In this document: piece after piece, positions 1 to 8,189 of the stretch
How positions within the stretch are numbered: position 1 is the first letter of the stretch
Layout: every line of letters starts with the position of its first letter
Assembly: GCA_013360985.1 (NCBI GenBank)
Contig: JABWAM010000031.1
Coordinates: 1 to 14,783 of the forward strand
Origin: Verrucomicrobiia bacterium
GTDB taxonomy: Bacteria > Verrucomicrobiota > Verrucomicrobiia > JABWAM01
Direction: 5' to 3'
DNA: 14,783 bases
Program-made: the position numbers and the translations under genes
The notes under the pieces: generated by a model
What the model saw: the letters and a program-made list of their open reading frames with translations, nothing else
Told to the model about the DNA's origin: nothing
Databases searched by the model: none

Positions 1-92
1 CCTTGGCCGAACGGTCCGTCAAATGCAAACGCGCGCGGAGCGAAGCAAGGTCAGGCCCAAATCCACGGATCAACTCAATTTTCAGAGAGCAA

Positions 93-123
93 CCCTCCTC
101 ATCATCCATGGAGGATCGGAGGG
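93..123. other. Stem-loop around a CCATGG core
   Basis: CCCTCC at 93-98 pairs with GGAGGG at 118-123. Inside it, ATCC at 104-107 pairs with GGAT at 113-116 around a five-base loop. The two stems are separated by an asymmetric bulge (five bases on one side, one on the other). There is no T tract on either side, so it is not a standard intrinsic terminator. The role is unknown. Confidence 0.35.
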
Positions 124-185
124 GTAGATCGTGGCGAGATTCCCGACTCCCCACACGAAGGGTGCGACGGCTCGGCCGGCGGCCT

Positions 186-249
186 CGCCCTCCCTTTCCA
201 CCGACCGTGCTTGGGAAAAATCCGCTCGGTCGCGAAGCGAGGGAGGGCG
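186..249. promoter_or_regulatory. Compound stem-loop in the pyrG leader
   Basis: A perfect ten-base inverted repeat (CGCCCTCCCT at 186-195, AGGGAGGGCG at 240-249) encloses a second perfect six-base one (CGACCG at 202-207, CGGTCG at 227-232). A small GGA/TCC stem sits around an AAAA loop at 214-223. The nested pairing gives a long interrupted hairpin about 185 bases before pyrG. Its 3' arm shares bases 246-249 with the next hairpin. A leader RNA structure controlling pyrG is possible but is inference. No matching riboswitch class is recognised. Confidence 0.4.
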
Positions 250-266
250 CCGCCGCCGCCGGCGCC
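246..266. other. GC hairpin overlapping the compound stem-loop
   Basis: GGCGCCG at 246-252 pairs with CGGCGCC at 260-266 around a seven-base loop. It shares 246-249 with the outer stem of the preceding structure, so the two folds exclude each other. A palindromic run, CCGCGGCCGCGG, follows directly. No T tract follows. Confidence 0.35.
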
Positions 267-434
267 GCGGCCGCGGCTCGAGTCCAAAATGTCGCGAGGG
301 CGTCGCATGTTCCTCGACCGAGGATGAACTCCCTCCATGCCTTGCGCGAGGATTTGGGTCAGGGCGGGGCCGCGTCGGCGGCATCAAGATCCTTGCCATG
401 CCGTGGCCCTGCGGCTATTTCATCCGCGTTCTTC

Positions 435-2030
435 ATGAAATACATTTTTGTCACCGGCGGCGTGATTTCTTCTCTCGGCAAGGGGCTTACCGCGGCGTCG
501 TTGGGCACGCTTCTCGAGCACCGCGGCCTGAAGATCGCCATCCAGAAGTTCGATCCGTATCTCAACGTGGACCCGGGGACGATGAACCCCTATCAGCATG
601 GGGAAGTTTATGTCCTCGATGACGGCGCGGAAACCGACCTCGACTTAGGGCATTACGAGCGTTTCACCCAATGCCGCCTTTCGCGTTTGAACAACCTCAC
701 CTCGGGCCAGGTCTACGAGAAGATCATCAGCCAGGAGCGGCGCGGCGACTACCTCGGGAAGACCGTGCAGGTCGTTCCGCACGTCACCAACGAGATCAAG
801 AAGCGCATCCGCGAGGTCGCCTCATCAAGCTCCGCCGAAGTCCTCATCACCGAGATTGGCGGGACCACGGGAGACATCGAGGGGTTGCCCTTCCTCGAGG
901 CGATCCGCCAGTTCGCCCTGGAGGTCGGCGGGGAGAACGTCTTTTTCATCCACATCACGCTCGTGCCGTACATCTCCGTCGCCGGCGAGTTGAAGACGAA
1001 ACCCACCCAGCAAAGCATCGCCAAGCTTCGCGAGATCGGCATCCAGCCACACGCCCTCATCTGCCGCACCGAACGTCCGCTGGGGAAAGAGGTGCGCCAG
1101 AAGATCTCGATGTTTTGCAACGTGCCTCTGGAAGCCGTGATCGAGGAGCGCGATGTGGAGCACACGATCTACGAGGTCCCCCTCATGCTGCAGCGGGAGA
1201 AGCTCGACGAGATCGTCGCGCGTCGGCTGCGCCTTCCGAAACGAGCGGCGCGCATGGCGCCGTGGCGGCGTTTCGTCCGGCGGGTCATTTCCCCCAAGCG
1301 CAAGGCGCGGATTGCCGTCGTCGGCAAATACATGGATTTTCAGGATGCCTACAAGAGCATCTACGAGGCGCTCACCCATGCGGGCGCTTGGCACGACTGC
1401 GGGGTGGACGTGGTGAACGTGGATTCCGAGGAGGTCGAACGCCGGGGCGCCGCGCGCCAATTGCGGGGCGTTCACGGAGTGCTCGTTCCCGGCGGATTTG
1501 GCGACCGAGGAATCGAAGGGAAGATCGCCGCGGCGGGTTGCGCGCGCCGCGCGCGGCTTCCCTATCTCGGCCTCTGCCTGGGGATGCAGGTCGCCGTGAT
1601 CGAGTTCGCGCGGAGCGTCGCGGGGCTGCGCGCGGCGAACAGCACCGAGTTTGACGCGACGACGGCGGCGCCCGTGATCTCCCTATTGGAAGAGCAGCGA
1701 ACGGTTCAGCAGAAGGGCGCCTCGATGCGCCTCGGCGCATGGCCGTGCAAGCTGGCGCGTGGGTCGCGCGCAGCCGCCCTTTATAAGCAGCGGACGATCA
1801 CGGAGCGCCACCGCCATCGCTACGAGTTCAACAACGCCTACCGCCGGCGCTTCGAGCATCTCGGCATGGTCTTTTCGGGGGTCTCGCCGCGCAACGATCT
1901 CGTCGAGATCATCGAGATCGCGAATCATCCGTGGTTCGTGGCCTGCCAGTTTCATCCGGAATTTCAATCGCGCCCGAACCGTCCGCATCCGCTTTTCCGC
2001 GGCTTTCTCGGCGCTGCGTGCGCCCGTTGA
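435..2030 (+). CDS. pyrG: CTP synthase (glutamine-hydrolysing)
   Basis: Makes CTP from UTP, ATP and glutamine in the cytoplasm, the last step of pyrimidine nucleotide synthesis. The 531 residues are close to the usual 530-550. The N-terminal synthase domain opens with FVTGGVISSLGKG (P-loop, residues 5-17), followed by QKFDPYLNVDPGTM (37-50), the HGE motif (55-57), DDGAETDLDLGHYERF (62-77) and EIGGTTGDIEG (140-150). The C-terminal class I glutamine amidotransferase domain (about 292-531) has the nucleophile in GLCLGMQ (Cys381) and the His/Glu pair in FHPEF (His507, Glu509). The ATG at 435 is chosen because family similarity begins exactly there. The frame is open upstream to the window edge, but that part is low-complexity. 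There is no Shine-Dalgarno sequence. glyQS follows 58 bases later on the same strand. Confidence 0.97.
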   Translation: MKYIFVTGGVISSLGKGLTAASLGTLLEHRGLKIAIQKFDPYLNVDPGTMNPYQHGEVYVLDDGAETDLDLGHYERFTQCRLSRLNNLTSGQVYEKIISQERRGDYLGKTVQVVPHVTNEIKKRIREVASSSSAEVLITEIGGTTGDIEGLPFLEAIRQFALEVGGENVFFIHITLVPYISVAGELKTKPTQQSIAKLREIGIQPHALICRTERPLGKEVRQKISMFCNVPLEAVIEERDVEHTIYEVPLMLQREKLDEIVARRLRLPKRAARMAPWRRFVRRVISPKRKARIAVVGKYMDFQDAYKSIYEALTHAGAWHDCGVDVVNVDSEEVERRGAARQLRGVHGVLVPGGFGDRGIEGKIAAAGCARRARLPYLGLCLGMQVAVIEFARSVAGLRAANSTEFDATTAAPVISLLEEQRTVQQKGASMRLGAWPCKLARGSRAAALYKQRTITERHRHRYEFNNAYRRRFEHLGMVFSGVSPRNDLVEIIEIANHPWFVACQFHPEFQSRPNRPHPLFRGFLGAACAR

Positions 2031-2088
2031 TTCCGCCTCGCTTCCGGACTGGCGCGGGGAGAACCGGTAGGCTACGAACGCGCCTCTC

Positions 2089-3444
<1,356 letters not shown>

Positions 3445-3446
3445 TC

Positions 3447-3479
3447 GGTTGCGCCGGCGGAGAGGCGCGGGCGCCGACC
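3447..3479. terminator. Possible bidirectional hairpin between converging genes
   Basis: GGTTGCGCC at 3447-3455 can pair with GGCGCCGACC at 3470-3479, with one bulged base and one G-U pair, around a 14-base loop. It lies in the 57-base gap between the stops of glyQS (plus strand) and lepB (minus strand), where both transcripts need to end. There is no T tract on either side, so an intrinsic mechanism is doubtful and Rho-dependent ending is equally possible. Confidence 0.3.
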
Positions 3480-3501
3480 CGGGATCGCGCGCGTCCGCGG
3501 A

Positions 3502-4674
3502 TCACTCCACTCGGCCGAAATGACGGGTCAGCGGCCAGTAGACGAACCAACCGCGCCCGACGATGTTCTTGTAGGGGACGATGCCCCACATCCGGCTGTC
3601 GGCGCTGGCGAAGCTGTTGTCGCCGAGCGCGAAATATTCCGAGGTCCCGAGGGTCTTGGGGTCTCCCGGTCCCTTCAGGAACTGTTGGCCGTGGGCGCGC
3701 GAGGTGTATCCGCGATAGCCGCCGCGGCAAGACGCCACGCGCGCGAAGGCGGGCTCCGAGGCGGGGCGTCCATTCACCCAGAGGCGCGGATCGCGAATTT
3801 CGAGAGTATCGCCCGGTAAGCCCGCGAGACGCTTGATGTAGAAATCGCCCGGCATCCCGACGGGAATATCGTGCGTCTCGAAGACGAACACGTCCGCGCG
3901 CCGCGGTTTGCGGAAGTGATAGGCCAACCGGTCCACGAAGAGCTGGTCGCCGCTTTGGACGACGCATTCAAGAAGCACCTCGCCTCGGCGATAATTTCGT
4001 CCAGGATCGAGGAGCGGCTTCGCGTCGCCCATCGGCTGCAGGACATCCATTTCGAACTTTCGCCGCTCGGCGGGGAACCAGTAGCGCGCGCCGCCGACCG
4101 TGAATTCCGTGGCGTCCATCGGGAGGAAGTTGAAGAACCCGTTACGCCCGCCGTAGTGGAGCGGACCGAGCTTCGCCTCGCGCGCCCACTCGATCCGTCC
4201 GTCGGCTTCGGCGGTATAGCGGAGGATGCGCTCGCCGAAGAGGGGAAACGCGACGAGGCGATACCACCAGGCGCGTTCGCGGTCGCCCACGGGGCGGACG
4301 GTGATCCCGTTGAGCGTCGGCTGCATCGAGCCCGTGGGAATTTTGAAGGGCTGAAGGAAATAGGCGCGCACGCCCATCGCCACGACAAGCGCCACGAGGA
4401 TGACCTCCACGTTTTCACGCAGGGCGGAGGATTTCTCCGAGGGGAAACAGGCCGTATACGCCGCGCCGAGGGTTTCGGTGGCCGCGGGGAGATCGGGCGC
4501 GCGGGCGTGCAGCGCGTTGCGCGCGCGCTGGATCTCCCGCTGGAGGGCGGCCGAGGCCTTCGGCGCGAGCAAGTCGGAGCGCCGACGCCACTGCTTTTGG
4601 CAGTGCGCGATCATTTCGGCGAGCGCCCGGCGCTCCTTGCGCCGCCGTCGCCAATCCAGAAACTTCGAGATCAC
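3502..4674 (-). CDS. lepB: Signal peptidase I with large insert
   Basis: Cleaves signal peptides from exported proteins at the outer face of the cytoplasmic membrane (family S26). The catalytic Ser is in KIPTGSMQPTL (Ser116) and the general-base Lys in YIKRLAGLPGD (Lys281). Box C is GDQLFVDRL (242-250) and box E is GDNSFASADSRMWG (351-364). One membrane segment is visible at about 89-107, after a basic, probably helical cytoplasmic stretch of about 85 residues. Ser and Lys are 165 residues apart against about 55 in E. coli, so roughly 110 residues are inserted between them. The start is GTG; an in-frame TAA at 4681-4683, two codons upstream, rules out a longer protein. It is the last gene of the minus-strand unit, 81 bases after the GH109-like gene. 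Confidence 0.94.
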   Translation of the reverse strand: MISKFLDWRRRRKERRALAEMIAHCQKQWRRRSDLLAPKASAALQREIQRARNALHARAPDLPAATETLGAAYTACFPSEKSSALRENVEVILVALVVAMGVRAYFLQPFKIPTGSMQPTLNGITVRPVGDRERAWWYRLVAFPLFGERILRYTAEADGRIEWAREAKLGPLHYGGRNGFFNFLPMDATEFTVGGARYWFPAERRKFEMDVLQPMGDAKPLLDPGRNYRRGEVLLECVVQSGDQLFVDRLAYHFRKPRRADVFVFETHDIPVGMPGDFYIKRLAGLPGDTLEIRDPRLWVNGRPASEPAFARVASCRGGYRGYTSRAHGQQFLKGPGDPKTLGTSEYFALGDNSFASADSRMWGIVPYKNIVGRGWFVYWPLTRHFGRVE

Positions 4675-4695
4675 CGCCGTTTACCTAGCCCGCTT

Positions 4696-4721
4696 CCTTC
4701 GCGACTTCAATCCCGCGAAGG
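4696..4721. other. Stem-loop between the GH109-like gene and lepB
   Basis: CCTTCGCG at 4696-4703 is a perfect inverted repeat of CGCGAAGG at 4714-4721, with a ten-base loop. It sits just upstream of the lepB GTG on the minus strand. No T tract follows on the minus strand, so it may partly terminate, stabilise or mark processing of the upstream mRNA rather than end it. Confidence 0.4.
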
Positions 4722-4755
4722 CGCGCCGCAGTCTTCGTCGGGAGACGCGCGAGAA

Positions 4756-6069
4756 TCAGTCCGCGAAAGTCTTGGAGATCCGCGATTTCGAAGCGGCGCC
4801 TTCTGCCTTCCATCGCCCGCGCGTGAAATCCGGAAACGGGAGCGGCATGGAGTTTTCCGCGACCGAAATCTCGGAGAGCGGACCCGGAGCGCTCCACGCG
4901 GCGGCGTCGTAGACGTCCATGTCTGGCGGCTGACCGCGCCGAATCGTCTGAATGAGCCGGGAATTCATGATGAAATCCATGCCGCCGTGGCCGCCTAGTT
5001 TGAGCGCGGTTTCACCATATTTTTTCCAGAGCGGGTGCTCGTAGTCTGCCTTGAGATGATCGAGGGATTTCCATTCGTGCTCCTTCTGGCCGTTGAGGAA
5101 GATGCGCGGGGGATAATCGCAGAACGCGCCTTGGCTTCCCTGGATAAGGTTGATCCTGCTGTAGGGGCGCGGCGTCACGACGTCATGCTGGAGGACCACC
5201 GTGCGGCCGAGCGCCGTCTGGAGCAGGGAGACGTTCATGTCTCCGCAGCGATAGATCTCCCCGCGCTTCGGGTCCTCGGAGGGCAGATTCGCGTCGCGAT
5301 ATTCCGCCAGCGCCGCCGGCAAACTGCTCATGGAAACCAGGCGGGTGAATCGGTCGCCTTGGTGGATATTCATGTACCAGGCGACGGGGCCCAGGCCGTG
5401 CGTGGGATAAAGGTTGCCGTTGCGCAATTTGTGCGGCTCGCGGCGCCAGAGGCCCTCGCCGCGGTCCGCGAGCAGGATCTCGCGCAGGTCATGGATGTAG
5501 GCGGCTTCGCCATGGGTGATCGTTCCCAGGAGTCCCGCGCGGACGATGTTGAGCACCATCAATTCCGTCGCTCCGTAACAGCAGTTCTCCAGCATGACGC
5601 AATGACGGCGGGTGCGCTCGGAGGTGTCCACCAGCCGCCAGCAATCGGCCAGCGTGGTGGCGGCCGGCACTTCCACCGCGACATGCTTGCCGCATTCCAT
5701 GGCGTGGAGCGCGCAGGGGACATGGAGATCCCACGGCGTGCAGACATAAACGAGATCCACGTCCGCGCGTTCGCACAAGCCGCGCCAGTCCGTTTCGCTC
5801 GCGGGAAGGGGATGTCCTGCTCCCGTGACGCATTCGCTGGCCTGACGGACCTGAGCTTCGTTGGGGTCGTGCCACGCGACGATGCGCGCGCCTTCGACGG
5901 CGAGGACCTCCTTGAGGACGCCGAACCCTCGTCCTCCCAATCCGATGAAACCGATGCGGACCACGTCGCGCGCTTCGAACGGCACGCCTTTCATCGTCGC
6001 GCCCTGCGCAGGCGGGGTCGCTTCGATCTTCGCCAGGGTTTCTTTCGTGTGCGTTGCGATTTCGTTCAT
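4756..6069 (-). CDS. Gfo/Idh/MocA family protein, GH109-like (possible NAD-dependent glycosidase)
   Basis: The 437-residue protein has the Rossmann NAD-binding motif GFIGLGGRG (40-48), CTPWDLHVPCALHAMECGKHVAVEVPA (split around 110-136) and the family Glu in EVP (133-135). Stretches matching GH109 alpha-N-acetylgalactosaminidases are LENCCYGATELMVLN (160-174), GEAAYIHDLRE (187-197) and NGNLYPTHGLGP (217-228), where Tyr221 and His224 are the expected active-site residues. GH109 enzymes cleave glycosidic bonds through an NAD redox cycle. Other members of the superfamily are sugar dehydrogenases, so the substrate is uncertain. No Sec or Tat signal is visible, unlike many GH109 proteins, so it is probably cytoplasmic. 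Met26 (5994) is an alternative start that removes a nonconserved N-terminus and has AGGGCG nearby. It lies 31 bases downstream of the PqqD-domain gene. Confidence 0.85.
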   Translation of the reverse strand: MNEIATHTKETLAKIEATPPAQGATMKGVPFEARDVVRIGFIGLGGRGFGVLKEVLAVEGARIVAWHDPNEAQVRQASECVTGAGHPLPASETDWRGLCERADVDLVYVCTPWDLHVPCALHAMECGKHVAVEVPAATTLADCWRLVDTSERTRRHCVMLENCCYGATELMVLNIVRAGLLGTITHGEAAYIHDLREILLADRGEGLWRREPHKLRNGNLYPTHGLGPVAWYMNIHQGDRFTRLVSMSSLPAALAEYRDANLPSEDPKRGEIYRCGDMNVSLLQTALGRTVVLQHDVVTPRPYSRINLIQGSQGAFCDYPPRIFLNGQKEHEWKSLDHLKADYEHPLWKKYGETALKLGGHGGMDFIMNSRLIQTIRRGQPPDMDVYDAAAWSAPGPLSEISVAENSMPLPFPDFTRGRWKAEGAASKSRISKTFAD

Positions 6070-6100
6070 CGGAGATTGGTAAAAGGTTCCTTTTCGCGCG

Positions 6101-7408
6101 TCAATGAGACGCCTTGGGCATGACGAGAGCCACGATGCCGGAGCGGACGAGCGGACGGAGGAAATCCAGGATCATGCCGCGCGCTTCGAGTTCGCTGAGT
6201 TTCCAGCGCCGCTGATGAAGGGCCACGATCTCTCCCAGCGTGCGCGTTCCATCGAAGAGCGCGAGAGCGGCAACGCCCGCGCGATCGAGTTCGATCCGTC
6301 GCGTTTTCGAGATCGGAAGCCACCAGCCGATCAAGGGGACCCAGCGCGGGCGGCGGAGCGGGATGGCGAGGCGCAGGCCGCCGTCGGGAAGCGGCGCGCG
6401 TTCCGCGGCGGCGTTGGGGGTCGGAATCATCCGCAGAAGTTCGGCGATCTCCAGGCGCCGGTGGGGGAGCGACGCGCTCTTGGGCGGGAGGGAGGGAGGC
6501 GTCGGCGGGCGCGCGGGAGGGATCGGTTGGCGGAGGATCGCGGTTTCCACGCGGGAAGGCAGATGCGCGATCAGAGCGCGGTCGCGGCGCGTCCAGATCT
6601 CCAGCGCCCAGAGGCGTTCGGCGTCGAGGCGCGGCCAGAGCCAGGCTCGGCCTTCTTTGGGCAAGCGGCGCGGCGCCGACCACCATCCGATGGGGCGGCG
6701 GCGAAGGGCGAGTTCCGCGACCTCAAGGCGCGGAGCGGCCGCGGGAGACGAAAGCTTCCAGACCTGGACGCCCCGTCCCTTGATGCGCGCGAAATGCGCG
6801 GCGGGATCGGTTCCTTCAAGGATCGCGGAGAGCATCCCGAAGCGATGAAGAATCACGCGGTCGCCGGCGCGCGTCGCGAACTCCATCCGCTGAAGCGCGG
6901 GAAGCGAGATCGCGACCTCTGGTTCGAACGCAGCGGGGAGCGTGAGGTCGAGTCCTAAGGCGCTCCAGCGGCGTTCGGGGCCAGCGTTGGGCGTCCAGGA
7001 GGCGAGAACGGCGCGCGCGACCTCTTCGCGCCGCCGGGGATGCGGAGCGAAAATGACGCCGAGAATTTGCCTCGCCTCGGAGAGATGCCGCGCCGCATAG
7101 AACGGAATCGTTCGATCGCCGCTCAGACAGGCGCGCCAGCCGTGGGCCTCTTCGATGCGGCGGTCGTCGGCTTTGGAAACCGCGTCGAGCGGGAGGTTGG
7201 CGCGAAGAAGGTCGCCGAGGCGGCGATCCAGGTCCGGCGGCGCGTCAGTCTTCTTCCAAAACACCTGGAGCGTCTCGCCCTCGCCGTCGGCCAGCGCGAG
7301 GCGACCTTCGTCCGGCTTGAAGCTGTAGCCGACGACCTCCCATTCCGCGGGAACCTCGAAACGGAAGTCGCGCCAGGCGAGCGGGAGGGTGGAAGGAAGA
7401 TCGGCCAC
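6101..7408 (-). CDS. Protein with C-terminal PqqD-like domain and duplicated N-terminal domain
   Basis: The last 70 residues (about 365-430) resemble PqqD-like peptide-binding domains (RiPP recognition elements): RRIELDRAGVAALALFDGTRTLGEI, then a helical part ending in FLRPLVRSGIVALV. In known systems these domains hold a leader peptide for a modifying enzyme. The preceding part seems to hold two related alpha/beta domains, about 1-140 and 145-295. Each begins with a strand pair around LPLAWRDFRFEVPAEW and LGLDLTLPAAF and ends in a helix (ARAVLASW, VETAILRQ). These may be of the Mog1/DUF1795 type, a weak guess. A Pro-rich linker (295-312) follows. No signal peptide or membrane segment is seen. 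The start is GTG without Shine-Dalgarno; the ATPase gene's TGA lies 17 codons upstream in the same frame. The function is unknown; its neighbours suggest a role with the ABC/OPT cassette. Confidence 0.72.
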   Translation of the reverse strand: MADLPSTLPLAWRDFRFEVPAEWEVVGYSFKPDEGRLALADGEGETLQVFWKKTDAPPDLDRRLGDLLRANLPLDAVSKADDRRIEEAHGWRACLSGDRTIPFYAARHLSEARQILGVIFAPHPRRREEVARAVLASWTPNAGPERRWSALGLDLTLPAAFEPEVAISLPALQRMEFATRAGDRVILHRFGMLSAILEGTDPAAHFARIKGRGVQVWKLSSPAAAPRLEVAELALRRRPIGWWSAPRRLPKEGRAWLWPRLDAERLWALEIWTRRDRALIAHLPSRVETAILRQPIPPARPPTPPSLPPKSASLPHRRLEIAELLRMIPTPNAAAERAPLPDGGLRLAIPLRRPRWVPLIGWWLPISKTRRIELDRAGVAALALFDGTRTLGEIVALHQRRWKLSELEARGMILDFLRPLVRSGIVALVMPKASH

Positions 7409-7459
7409 GAGGGAGAGCGCGCCGCCGCGCCGCGGCGGAAGCGCGGGAAAGGGCGTCGG

Positions 7460-8188
7460 TCAATGGCCGCTGATTCCTCCGGTCTCGATGTCGAGGTCTT
7501 CGGCGCGCGCGACGCGGTCCACTCGTCCGTCCTTGATCCAGACGATGCGGTCAGAGGCCTTGAGCATCTTGTGATCGTGCGTGGCGGTGACGATCGTGAC
7601 CTTGAGATGGCGGCAAAGCTGCTGGAGCAGTTCGATGATTTCCTCGCCGGTTTTGAAATCGAGGTTGGCCGTCGGCTCGTCGGCGAGGACGATCGTCGGC
7701 CGGTTGACGAGCGCGCGGGCGATCGCGACGCGCTGTTGCTGACCTCCCGAGAGTTCGTCGGGGCGATGATGGAGGCGGTGGCCGAGGCCGACGCGGTCGA
7801 GGACTTCCTTCGCGCGATGCTCGGCGTCGTCGGGTGACGCGCCCGCGAAGAGGGCGGGGAGGGAGACGTTTTTCAGCGCGGTGAGCGAAAGGATGAGATT
7901 GTACGACTGAAAGATGTAGCCGATGTGGCGTCCGCGGAAGAAGGCGAGCTGGCCCTCGGTGAGGCGGTTGAGATGGACGCCGTCAATCTCGACCGATCCC
8001 TCGGTGGCGCGATCGAGGCCGCCGATCATGTTGAAGAGCGTGCTCTTTCCCGATCCGGAGGGACCCATGATCGAGAGGTATTCGCTTCGAAAGATCTCGA
8101 GGTTTACGCCCTGAAGGGCATAGACGCGGTGGCTGCCGGACCCGTAAGCCTTGGCGACTCCGCGGAGTTGGATCAGCGTCGCGCTCAT
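7460..8188 (-). CDS. ABC transporter ATP-binding protein, LolD/MacB/FtsE class
   Basis: ATPase subunit of 242 residues with all key motifs: Walker A GPSGSGKST (42-50), Q-loop Gln94 in YIFQSYNL, signature LSGGQQQR (146-153), Walker B IVLADEPTANLD (166-177) and the switch His204 in TATHDH. The sequence style (AYGSGSHRVYALQGVNLEI; GGLDRATEGSV) is that of the type VII group (LolD, MacB, FtsE), which pairs with FtsX-fold permeases and drives mechanical work or release across the envelope. The FtsX protein encoded two genes upstream is the obvious partner. The ATG is one base after the stop of the OPT-like gene (TGA C ATG), which suggests translational coupling. The C-terminus after about 222 is a short acidic tail. 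Confidence 0.95.
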   Translation of the reverse strand: MSATLIQLRGVAKAYGSGSHRVYALQGVNLEIFRSEYLSIMGPSGSGKSTLFNMIGGLDRATEGSVEIDGVHLNRLTEGQLAFFRGRHIGYIFQSYNLILSLTALKNVSLPALFAGASPDDAEHRAKEVLDRVGLGHRLHHRPDELSGGQQQRVAIARALVNRPTIVLADEPTANLDFKTGEEIIELLQQLCRHLKVTIVTATHDHKMLKASDRIVWIKDGRVDRVARAEDLDIETGGISGH

Positions 8189-8189
8189 G

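Larger units (their letters stand above)
1..434. other. Hairpin-rich non-coding region upstream of pyrG
   Basis: I see no credible gene in these 434 bases. Several frames stay open, including the pyrG frame back to the left edge. Their translations are low-complexity (Arg, Ala, Pro and Ser runs), show no family motif, and lack the strong GC preference at third codon positions seen in the real genes here. The stretch holds inverted repeats at 93-123, 186-249, 246-266 and 311-324, some listed separately. It probably contains the promoter and leader of pyrG, but no clear -35/-10 pair can be picked out by eye. There is no Shine-Dalgarno sequence just before the pyrG ATG. Confidence 0.6.

Noticed and set aside
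246..276. CCG/GCC-rich stretch as a trinucleotide repeat or recombination site
   Set aside because: The run is short and irregular; it is better explained as a GC hairpin plus a SacII-like palindrome.
1..327. Open stretch from the left edge in frame 1 that could be the end of an upstream plus-strand gene
   Set aside because: Third codon positions are mixed rather than GC-biased and the translation has no recognisable pattern.
82..399. Open frame on the minus strand upstream of pyrG (105 codons)
   Set aside because: It is dominated by Arg and Pro runs, has no motif and overlaps the hairpin region; it is typical of chance frames in GC-rich DNA.
3..434. In-frame extension of pyrG by 144 codons to the left edge
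   Set aside because: The translation is low-complexity and unlike any CTP synthase; family similarity starts exactly at the ATG at 435.
3871..4998. 375-codon plus-strand frame opposite lepB and the GH109-like gene
   Set aside because: It is antisense to two well-supported genes and its translation has no family features.
7040..7837. 265-codon plus-strand frame opposite the ATPase and PqqD genes
   Set aside because: The ATPase motifs on the minus strand are unambiguous and this frame is their mirror.
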